DNA of 64,000 nucleotides, taken from NCBI GenBank assembly GCA_937922085.1, contig CAKZVD010000061.1, positions 1 through 64,000 of the forward strand. Direction: 5' to 3'. The first letter of the stretch is position 1. Every line of letters starts with the position of its first letter. The position numbers and the translations under genes were made by a program. The notes beneath the pieces were generated by a model that was not told the DNA's origin, ran no database searches, and saw only the letters and a program-made list of their open reading frames with translations. Shown here in pieces: positions 33,937-41,863 of the stretch. This stretch comes from an uncultured Tenacibaculum sp. (GTDB lineage: Bacteria > Bacteroidota > Bacteroidia > Flavobacteriales > Flavobacteriaceae).

Positions 33937-36900
33937 ATGAAAAAAACGAAACAATTATTTAGTTTATTTCTATTGCTTTTTTCTTTAATTATACATTCAC
34001 AACAAACGATTAAGGGTACTGTAACAGAAAAATCTACGGGGGAATCGTTACCAGGAGTATCAATTGTTGTAAAAGGGGAAACAAGAGGGACTGAAACTGA
34101 TTTTAATGGAAATTATGAGATTAAAAATATCAAACCAACTGATATACTTGTCTTTTCATTCATTGGTTTTAAAACACAAGAAATTAAAACAACTACTACC
34201 ACTATCAACATTCAACTTGAAGAAGATGCACAAATTTTAGATGAAGTTGTAGTTGTTGGTTATGGTGTTCAAAAAAAGAGTAGGATTTTAGGAAATGCTG
34301 TGATCGTTAACTCAAACGATATTAAAGAAGTTCCTGTACCATCTATAGATGCGGCATTACAAGGAAAAGCTTCTGGAGTACAAGTAATACAAGGGTCTGG
34401 TTTAGCAGGTTCTGCTAACATAGTAAGAATTCGTGGTATTTCTTCTATTTCTGCTGGTGGAGATCCTTTATATGTTATCGATGGAATTCCTATTACACAA
34501 GATTACTTTTTAGCAGGTGACTCTAATGGACAAAACAATAATCCTTTAGCTTCATTAAATCAAAACGACATAGAAAGTATAGAGATTTTAAAAGATGCTG
34601 CTGCTGCTGGTATTTATGGTTCTAGAGGTGCTAATGGTGTTATTTTAATTAAAACTAAAAGAGGAAAAAGTGGTTTAAATTTTTCTTTTAACAGTAGTAC
34701 TTCATTTTCTAATCCAACATTTAAACCAAATATATTAAATAGTAATCAGCTTTTAGAAGTTTATCAAGAAGCTTGGGAAAATGACGGTAATGTAGGGTTA
34801 GCAACATTACCAAGAAATGTTTCTTGGACAGATGCTTTAAACACAAATACTGATTGGGTTGATTTAGTTACTAAAACTGGAGTATCTACTCGAAATGCGT
34901 TTTCTATGAAATATGGAAATAAAAAAGTAAAATTATATACTAATATTTCTTATGATGACACAGAATCTTTTATTGTAAATGATGAATATGAAAGAATAAG
35001 TGGTCGATTTAATATTGATTATACTATTTCTGATAATTTAAAAATAGGATTAAATACTTCTATATCTAAAGGAAATTATAAGCAAGTAAATATTAATGAT
35101 ACTTGGAGGAATGCTCAAAGTTTTACACTTCCTTTTTATGCTCCTTACCAAGCTAATGGAGATTTAGATAATACATTTCCTAATCCTTTAGTAGAATTAC
35201 AATACAGAGATCGTAGAAACGAAGAAATTAGAACTATTAATTCTGTTTCTATTGATTATAAGCCTATCAAAAATTTATATATTAGAGGAACTGCCTCTAT
35301 GGATTATATGGATTTTAGAAGATTTTATTGGCAGTCTAGAGAAGTAGGACGAATTGATGGAGTTCCTTTAAACGAAAGAAATACTTTTGCTTCAGCAATT
35401 CCTACCTTTATAAATAATTACAACACTAATTTAACCGCTTCTTATTTATGGAAAGCTAGTGAGAAAAATTCTTTTAACTTTCTACTAGGTACTGAATTTC
35501 AAAGAAGTCAAAGTTTGTTTTATAAATTTGTAGATTCTAGTAATAGTAATTTAGATTCTGTAAATAGTGATCTTCCATTATATCATAGTAATGCACAAGA
35601 TTATGAAAGAGAAGCTACAGGTAAATCTGCTTTTTCTTTTGCTTCTTATTTTGGGCGTATACAATATACTTTTGATAATAAATTAGATTTAATGGTTTTA
35701 ACAAGAGTTGATGGTTCTTCTCGTTTTGGAAAAAATAATCGATATGGTTTCTTCCCTACTGCATCAGCAGCTTACGACTTTTCTAATGATTCTTTTATAG
35801 AAAAAAGTAATTTTATTAGCCGTTTAAAACTTAAAACTTCATTTGGTATAACTGGTAACTCTGCTATAGGTAATGATTCTCGTTTTGGTGCATATAGTAT
35901 TCCAAATTCAGGAACCGTATATTTAGGACAACCTTATCGTTCAATTATTCGTCTTGAAAACCCAAATTTAAAATGGGAAACAGCAAGAACTTTTGATGTT
36001 GGATTAGAAATGAATTTTCTAAATAATCGAATTGAAACAGAATTTTCAGGATATATTAAGAGATCTGAAGATGTTTTATTAGATCTTTTCCAAGTACCTT
36101 CAGCTGGTTACGGAGAAAGACTATGGGTTAATGCTGCTGAAGTAGAAAATAAAGGAATCGAATTTAATATTAACTCGAAAAACATTCAAACAGAAAATTT
36201 TTCATGGTCTACCAACTTTAATATTGCTCATAATACTAATAAATTAATCTCATTAGGTGGAGTAAGTCCCGACTTATTAGAAGGAGGATTTAATGATACA
36301 AGAGTAATTGAAGGACAACCAATTGGTACAAACTATTTAGTACGATTTGCTAGAGTTGACCCTAATGACGGTTTACCTATATTTTTAGATAAGGAAGGTA
36401 ATGAAACCAAAACCTTTGATTTAGAGAATAGAGTTTCTGCAGGATCTGTAATTCCAGATGCAACTGGAGGTTTTGGTACAAAGTTTAAATATAAAAATTG
36501 GGGATTAGCTGCTGACTTTGTTTTCACAATTGGAGGTAATATATATGATGGTTATGCAAAGAGAGCATTGGGTACTTTTTCTGATGGAAATAATTCATCT
36601 AATGTTAGAACTGATATTTATGATAGATGGAGAAATCCTGGAGATATAACAAACCAACCTAGATTATTTTATTCTAATGATCAAATACAAGGACTTTCTA
36701 GTGTTTGGCAATATAATCATACAGGTTTTTTATATGATGCATCTTATTTAAGAATGAGGAATATTTCTTTAAATTATTCTTTACCTGATAAACATTTGAA
36801 TGGAACATTTATCAAATCTTTAAAATTTACATTTAGTGGTACCAATTTATTAACTTGGACAAAATATCCTGGTGGAGATCCTGAAATTGCAAGAGATTTT

Positions 36901-36996
36901 CAATTTCAAAGAGATAGAAACTTATCTCCTAATGTATCTTTCTTAAGTGTACCACAAGCAAAAACGTTTACGTTTAACATCAATGCAACTTTTTAA
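33937..36996 (+). CDS. susC: SusC-type TonB-dependent glucan importer
   Basis: The 1019-residue protein has a signal peptide (LFLLLFSLIIHSQ), an N-terminal carboxypeptidase-like beta-sandwich (TIKGTVTEKSTGESLPGVSIVVKG, about 24-105), the TonB-dependent plug (DEVVVVGYGVQKKS, VQVIQGSGLAG, IRIRGISSI-type segment, YVIDGIPI, IESIEILKDAAAAGIYGSRGANGVILI) and a 22-strand outer-membrane barrel. It pairs with the SusD protein 2 bases downstream to move maltodextrins across the outer membrane using TonB energy. It is first in the plus-strand operon and has the LacI operator upstream. Confidence 0.95.
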   Translation: MKKTKQLFSLFLLLFSLIIHSQQTIKGTVTEKSTGESLPGVSIVVKGETRGTETDFNGNYEIKNIKPTDILVFSFIGFKTQEIKTTTTTINIQLEEDAQILDEVVVVGYGVQKKSRILGNAVIVNSNDIKEVPVPSIDAALQGKASGVQVIQGSGLAGSANIVRIRGISSISAGGDPLYVIDGIPITQDYFLAGDSNGQNNNPLASLNQNDIESIEILKDAAAAGIYGSRGANGVILIKTKRGKSGLNFSFNSSTSFSNPTFKPNILNSNQLLEVYQEAWENDGNVGLATLPRNVSWTDALNTNTDWVDLVTKTGVSTRNAFSMKYGNKKVKLYTNISYDDTESFIVNDEYERISGRFNIDYTISDNLKIGLNTSISKGNYKQVNINDTWRNAQSFTLPFYAPYQANGDLDNTFPNPLVELQYRDRRNEEIRTINSVSIDYKPIKNLYIRGTASMDYMDFRRFYWQSREVGRIDGVPLNERNTFASAIPTFINNYNTNLTASYLWKASEKNSFNFLLGTEFQRSQSLFYKFVDSSNSNLDSVNSDLPLYHSNAQDYEREATGKSAFSFASYFGRIQYTFDNKLDLMVLTRVDGSSRFGKNNRYGFFPTASAAYDFSNDSFIEKSNFISRLKLKTSFGITGNSAIGNDSRFGAYSIPNSGTVYLGQPYRSIIRLENPNLKWETARTFDVGLEMNFLNNRIETEFSGYIKRSEDVLLDLFQVPSAGYGERLWVNAAEVENKGIEFNINSKNIQTENFSWSTNFNIAHNTNKLISLGGVSPDLLEGGFNDTRVIEGQPIGTNYLVRFARVDPNDGLPIFLDKEGNETKTFDLENRVSAGSVIPDATGGFGTKFKYKNWGLAADFVFTIGGNIYDGYAKRALGTFSDGNNSSNVRTDIYDRWRNPGDITNQPRLFYSNDQIQGLSSVWQYNHTGFLYDASYLRMRNISLNYSLPDKHLNGTFIKSLKFTFSGTNLLTWTKYPGGDPEIARDFQFQRDRNLSPNVSFLSVPQAKTFTFNINATF

Positions 36997-36998
36997 TT

Positions 36999-38459
36999 AT
37001 GAAACTATTTAACATGAACAAAATATTTATAGGAGCGCTGTTATTGATTATAACTTTTTTTACATCTTGTGATTTAGAAGAACTTCCAGAAAATGTAAAT
37101 ATAAATGATCCTCAATCTTTAACTGAAATTGATGAATTACTTAATAATGCTTACAATAATTTAGGTTGGCCTTTAGGTGGTAATGCTCAATTGTTTTCAG
37201 AAATTAATGGAGACAATATTAATGGTTTAGCTGGTATTAATTCAGATGAAACTGAAATTTACAATAGAAGCACTTCTTTCTTTAACAATACTATTAGAGA
37301 TAATATGTATAGAGGGTTCTATCGTATCATTTTAGATGCTAATGTTGTTTTAAATTTTTTACAACCAGAATATTTACAAAGTATTGGGGAAGATTCAAGT
37401 AGTTCTAGAGTTGCAGAAATGAGAGGAGAAGCACTTTTTTTAAGAGGCTACATGCATTTTGAAATTTCAAGATTCATGTCTCACTCCCCTGGTTTTACTT
37501 CAGATAATTCTCACTTAGGTGTTCCATATAGAAAAGATTATTCAAATGCTTTAGGAGAATTAAGAGGTAGTGTAGCAGAAAATTATACTGATATAATTAG
37601 CGATTTAAAAGAAGCTGAATCTTTATTAGAAGCTGTAAACTCTAAAAATCAATATTTTGCAAATAAATCTGTAGCTCAATCTGTATTAGCAAAAGTTTTT
37701 TTTCAAGGAGGTTTTGGTCCTGATTTAGAAACTGGGAAAACCAATTATCAAAGTGCTTATGAATATGCAAATTTAGCATTACAAAATACAACTGCTACTT
37801 TTGATACAAACTTATATCAAGGAACTAATGATTTTAGATTTGCAGGAACATTAGACGCTTCTAACAATACAACTAATACTGAAAACCCAAATACTGAAAC
37901 AATATTTGGTATTATTTCTGAATCTACTGTTAATAGTAAAGGAGATGGTTTTAGGAGATATCGTAGTGATTTCACTATTGGTAATGTTACTACACGTTTA
38001 ATGCAAGAAGTGTTTAATTCAATTCCTTCTACTGATAAAAGAAGGAGTTTAATTGATGTTATTGATGGAGAATACTTTTTAAACAAATTTAATCGAAGCA
38101 TTTTTCATGTACCATTAATTCATTACTCAGAAATTTTATTAATTAGAGCTGAATCTGCAGCTGAATCAGGTAATATTTCACAAGCAGAAATGGATTTAAA
38201 TCAAATTTTAACAAGAGCTGGCTTATCTAATATTTCAGGTATATCTACAGAACAATTAATTGATTTAACAAGAAACCAACGTAGAATTGAATTGTTAGGA
38301 GAAGGAAACAGAGTAAATGATTTAAAACGAATTGGTATAAAAGAAACTTCATTAACTATAAGGAATGCTCCTTGGAATTGTAATGGAATTCTTTTTCAGT
38401 TTCCTGCTACAGAAGTTTTTACTGGGTTTATTCAAAATCCTACAGGAGGATGTAATTAA
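36999..38459 (+). CDS. susD: SusD-like surface glucan-binding lipoprotein
   Basis: The 486-residue lipoprotein (LLIITFFTSC, Cys about 25) has the SusD helical layout: N-terminal LPENVNINDPQSLTEIDELLNNAYN, TPR-like helices around RGEALFLRGYMHFEIS, GVPYRKDYS, and the C-terminal IHYSEILLIRAESAAESG and NQRRIELLGEGNRVNDLKR segments. It forms the lid over SusC and binds maltodextrins at the cell surface. Start at 36999 follows the susC stop by 2 bases; an ATG five codons later is an alternative. Confidence 0.94.
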   Translation: MKLFNMNKIFIGALLLIITFFTSCDLEELPENVNINDPQSLTEIDELLNNAYNNLGWPLGGNAQLFSEINGDNINGLAGINSDETEIYNRSTSFFNNTIRDNMYRGFYRIILDANVVLNFLQPEYLQSIGEDSSSSRVAEMRGEALFLRGYMHFEISRFMSHSPGFTSDNSHLGVPYRKDYSNALGELRGSVAENYTDIISDLKEAESLLEAVNSKNQYFANKSVAQSVLAKVFFQGGFGPDLETGKTNYQSAYEYANLALQNTTATFDTNLYQGTNDFRFAGTLDASNNTTNTENPNTETIFGIISESTVNSKGDGFRRYRSDFTIGNVTTRLMQEVFNSIPSTDKRRSLIDVIDGEYFLNKFNRSIFHVPLIHYSEILLIRAESAAESGNISQAEMDLNQILTRAGLSNISGISTEQLIDLTRNQRRIELLGEGNRVNDLKRIGIKETSLTIRNAPWNCNGILFQFPATEVFTGFIQNPTGGCN

Positions 38460-38477
38460 TACTTAAAAATTTAAATA

Positions 38478-39023
38478 ATGAAAATTATAAAATATAGTTT
38501 ATTCGCTTTTTTAATAATATTGTTTATTAAATGTAGCCCTGATGAAAATGGCACTTTTGGCGAAAAAACAGATAGAAACGCACAACTAATTGGTACTTGG
38601 AAAATAGAAAAAGTATATCAAATAGATTTAGATGCAGAAAAGAAAAATTTTCCTGGTTTCGCTACAAAAGTAGATATTACAAATGCAATCTCTAATATGC
38701 CTTTTTCAGATTTCGAAATGGATATAACAGCAGGAACTATTACTACTAAATTAGGAATGTCTCCTATGGGTTCTATAATAAATGAAGGAGAAGGAACTTG
38801 GGATTGGATTACAAACGATGAAGTTAATAATGCTAATCAAGAATTAGGGATTAATGCTTCTAAAGGTATAAATACTAACATAAATAATATGAATGTAGCT
38901 CTTTTAATAACTACATATGATGGTATTACTAATGCTACTCCTACACTCTCTTTGCAATATAAACGAACAGATAGTAAAGGTAACAATGTAGTTAGATATG
39001 AATATATTTTAGCAAAACAATAA
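38478..39023 (+). CDS. Lipocalin-like lipoprotein of the glucan locus (DUF5004-like)
   Basis: The 181-residue lipoprotein (FAFLIILFIKC) has LIGTWKIEKVYQIDLDAEKKNFPG, then VDITNAISNMPFSDFEMDITAG and a beta-rich C-terminus with GTWDWITNDE. This order (GTWK...Q.D.DA...DIT...F...DF) resembles the DUF5004 domain seen beside susCD in glucan loci; the assignment is from memory. It is 18 bases after susD and part of the same operon. Probable surface or periplasmic accessory in glucan capture, exact role unknown. Confidence 0.6.
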   Translation: MKIIKYSLFAFLIILFIKCSPDENGTFGEKTDRNAQLIGTWKIEKVYQIDLDAEKKNFPGFATKVDITNAISNMPFSDFEMDITAGTITTKLGMSPMGSIINEGEGTWDWITNDEVNNANQELGINASKGINTNINNMNVALLITTYDGITNATPTLSLQYKRTDSKGNNVVRYEYILAKQ

Positions 39024-39033
39024 CTAAAAGAAC

Positions 39034-39825
39034 ATGAAAAAATTAATCACATATATATGCATATTTTATGCTACAGTAATTTTTGCGCAAGACCCTTTAG
39101 TTACAGGCACCCCCTCTAACTATACTGTTATAGATGAAAATGTAACACTAACTTTTGATGTTACGAATGCAACAGATAATGGAGGAAACTCTTTAGTAGG
39201 TAAAGATTTATATATTTGGGCCTTCTCTAATGCTGCTGATTCAAAAGCAAATGGAGATTGGACAAATATTAAAGCTGCTGCTAGATTAAATAAAATCTCA
39301 GATACAGAATACACTTTAAAATTTCCTATTACTGATGGAGCAGAAACATATAATACATTTGCAGAAATGTTTGGTGTTGAAGCCGCTCCTGGATCTATTA
39401 CTTCTATAGGTTATTTATTGAGAGATCAAGCTCCTACGTTTCAAACAGATGATTTAACAATACCTTTTTCTCCATTTAAATTTGATGCAGCTGAAGTACG
39501 AACTTTTCCTTCCTCAGCTACAACTAAAGATATATTACTATTACGTTTTAATAAAAGTTTTACTCCACTAAGTAACCCTGCATTAACAGGAGCTGAAAAC
39601 ATTAGTGTTCATGTAGAACCTGTTGGTAATAGTACTAGTGCTGTCGATTTAAAGACTATCAAAAATGGTCGCTATTTTGAAACTGGAATTATTCCAAGTA
39701 TCACATTTGAAACTATAGATACTATGGGAGATTTAAAAGAACTTAAGTATTATTTTTTTGATACTGATAATCCATCTATAAAATCTGTAGAAGGTTCTAT
39801 TATTTTAAAAAAATCGGGAATTTAA
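39034..39825 (+). CDS. Exported accessory protein sharing a domain with the GH13 amylase N-terminus
   Basis: The 263-residue protein has a signal peptide (YICIFYATVIFAQ). Residues 21-140 contain TPSNYTVIDENVTLTFDVT, LYIWAFSN, NGDWTN, ARLNKISDTEYTLKF and SIGYLLRDQ. The same sequence of motifs occurs at the N-terminus of the GH13 protein encoded at 41864-44407 (TPSNFEADTQITITFSNI, LYLWAWSYD, NGDWTN, IGFLVKNL). The second half (FTPLSNPALTGAEN, VEGSIILKK) looks like another beta-sandwich. Such proteins (possibly DUF4961) occur beside SusE in flavobacterial glucan loci. Likely a secreted glucan-binding protein without catalytic domain. Confidence 0.55.
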   Translation: MKKLITYICIFYATVIFAQDPLVTGTPSNYTVIDENVTLTFDVTNATDNGGNSLVGKDLYIWAFSNAADSKANGDWTNIKAAARLNKISDTEYTLKFPITDGAETYNTFAEMFGVEAAPGSITSIGYLLRDQAPTFQTDDLTIPFSPFKFDAAEVRTFPSSATTKDILLLRFNKSFTPLSNPALTGAENISVHVEPVGNSTSAVDLKTIKNGRYFETGIIPSITFETIDTMGDLKELKYYFFDTDNPSIKSVEGSIILKKSGI

Positions 39826-39837
39826 AATTAAGAAGAC

Positions 39838-41805
39838 ATGAAAAAAATTTTATATAGTATTTTAATAATCATAATGTGTATTACTTTAAGTTGTACAGAT
39901 GAAGTAGAATTTAGTTCTAATACGGAAGCTTTAGGAGCATTTAAAATCATTTCTCCTGAAAATGCTGTTTCTTACACTTTAAATTCTGGTACTCCAGAAA
40001 AAATGATCTCTTTTACATGGACTAATGCAACTCCTGGAGTTAATAAAGTTCCTAAATATTCGGTTTCTTTTTTTAAAGTAAATGATGAAACCGCTTTAAA
40101 AACTTACAACTCAGATAATGAAGGAATTGATAATTCTTTAAATATTTCTTTTGCTGATTTAGATAAAACATTAGAAACTGCTGGTTATGCAAATGGAGAA
40201 AAAGCTGAAATACAATGGTTAGTAATTGCTACAAATGGTGATGTTGAAAGTACATCTGGCAAAACAAATATTGAAGTTACTCGATTTAATAGTAATGGTA
40301 TTAACGACTTTAAATTATTAACGCCAACAAATAATAAATTAATTACTGCTGATATTTACGGAACGCCTAATGATGAAGTTGAATTTACATGGGAAAAGCC
40401 AACAACAACCGATAATACAGGTACTATAACTTATGAGTTATTATTCGATACTTTAGAAGGAGATTTTACAACTCCTTTAGAATCTTTTCCTGTTACAGCT
40501 GTAGAGTCTTTTTCTATGACACATGAAGAAATAGGCGAAAAATTTGGTAGTAATCCTAATTTAAAATGGACTATACGAGCAACGATCGCTACAACTACAA
40601 TATATTTAGATGCTACTCCAAAATTTATTAACTGGGACATATTTGTTATTAATGAATTTTATTTAGTAGGTTCTCACAATGGATGGGATAATACAACCGC
40701 AACTCCATTTGTAGATAAAGGAAATGGTGCTTTTGAATTACAAATAGAACTTCCTGCTAATTCAGAATTTAAATTTTTACCACAATTAGGTTCTTGGGAT
40801 GGTGATTGGGGAGAAAGTACAACTACTCCTGGCGCTTTAGAGCAAGATGGTGAACAAAATATTAAAACAACTAACGCTGGAAAATATGTTATAAAAGTAG
40901 ATTTTCCATCATTAAGTTTTACTGTAGCAGAATTTAAAGCTCCAGATAATTTGTTTTTAGTAGGTGCTCATAATGGTTGGAATAACGCAGATACCACACA
41001 ACAATTTTTTAACAATGGTGATGGTGTTTTTGTTAAAGTACAACAATTTTCTGCTGGAGATGATTTCAAATTTCTTCCTGTATCTGGCTCTTGGGATGGT
41101 GATTGGGGAGAAAGTAAAACAACTTCTGGAGATTTAGTACAAGATGATGAGCAAAATATTAAAATTACAGATACCGGAAATTATGTAATTATTGTTGATT
41201 TTAACACTTCTAAAATAAAAGTATCTGCTATCAATAATTTATTTGCTGTAGGTTCACATAATGGTTGGAATAATGCAGATAGTTCTCAAGAGTTTTTCTC
41301 TTCTGGCAATGGTGTTTTTACAAAAGTTTTAGCTTTTGATGCTGGAACAGAATTTAAACTTTTACCTGTATCAGGTTCTTGGGATGGTGATTGGGGAGAA
41401 AGTAAAACAACTACTGGTATTTTAGAACAAGAAGATGAACAAAATATTAAAATAACTAATGCAGGTAGCTATATAATAACTGTAGATTTTAATACACTAA
41501 GTTATAACTTAAAAGAATTACCAGAAAACTTATATATTGTTGGTACTATAAACGGTTGGGATAATACTACCGCACCAGCTTTCACAAAAATATCTGAAGG
41601 TATTTTCGAGATCTCACAAGTATTAAATACTTCTGATGAATTTAAATTTTTACCTATGCAAGGATCATGGGATAATGATTGGGGAGAAAGTAAGTTGTAT
41701 AACGGAATGCTTGTAAGAGATGATGAAAAAAACGTAACCTCGCCAGGAGACGGAACGTTTACTATAACAGTAGATTTTAATAAAGGAAATTATACTATAA
41801 ATTAA
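39838..41805 (+). CDS. SusE/SusF-like lipoprotein with four tandem starch-binding modules
   Basis: The 655-residue lipoprotein (IIIMCITLSC) has two SusE-type N-terminal domains (about 30-150 with AFKIISPENAVSYTLNSG and 155-270 with FKLLTPTNNKLITA). Four similar modules follow, starting near 271, 371, 467 and 564, each with LxxVGxHNGW at its start, (F)KFLPxxGSWDGDWGES in the middle and VDFN at its end. The conserved Trp residues and GSWDGDWGES loop are those expected for SusE/F-type maltooligosaccharide binding. It would help hold starch at the surface. A terminator separates it from the amylase gene. Confidence 0.88.
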   Translation: MKKILYSILIIIMCITLSCTDEVEFSSNTEALGAFKIISPENAVSYTLNSGTPEKMISFTWTNATPGVNKVPKYSVSFFKVNDETALKTYNSDNEGIDNSLNISFADLDKTLETAGYANGEKAEIQWLVIATNGDVESTSGKTNIEVTRFNSNGINDFKLLTPTNNKLITADIYGTPNDEVEFTWEKPTTTDNTGTITYELLFDTLEGDFTTPLESFPVTAVESFSMTHEEIGEKFGSNPNLKWTIRATIATTTIYLDATPKFINWDIFVINEFYLVGSHNGWDNTTATPFVDKGNGAFELQIELPANSEFKFLPQLGSWDGDWGESTTTPGALEQDGEQNIKTTNAGKYVIKVDFPSLSFTVAEFKAPDNLFLVGAHNGWNNADTTQQFFNNGDGVFVKVQQFSAGDDFKFLPVSGSWDGDWGESKTTSGDLVQDDEQNIKITDTGNYVIIVDFNTSKIKVSAINNLFAVGSHNGWNNADSSQEFFSSGNGVFTKVLAFDAGTEFKLLPVSGSWDGDWGESKTTTGILEQEDEQNIKITNAGSYIITVDFNTLSYNLKELPENLYIVGTINGWDNTTAPAFTKISEGIFEISQVLNTSDEFKFLPMQGSWDNDWGESKLYNGMLVRDDEKNVTSPGDGTFTITVDFNKGNYTIN

Positions 41806-41818
41806 TTTTTTATAAAAT

Positions 41819-41851
41819 AAAAGGGCTATGTATTATTACATAGCCTTTTTT
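41819..41851 (+). terminator. Terminator between the SusE-like gene and the GH13 amylase gene
   Basis: GGCTATGTA and TACATAGCC form a perfect 9-bp stem with a TTAT loop, then a run of T. It lies 15-45 bases after the SusE-like stop and within the first 24 bases of an alternative upstream amylase start, which argues for the start at 41864. Confidence 0.8.
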
Positions 41852-41863
41852 CATATAAACATA

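Noticed and set aside
36960..36980. AAAACGTTTACGTTT near the end of susC, resembling half an operator
   Set aside because: Inside coding sequence and not palindromic; chance match to the LacI operator core.
41828..41863. Upstream ATG of the secreted amylase
   Set aside because: It lies in the stem of the terminator and adds residues ahead of a complete signal peptide.
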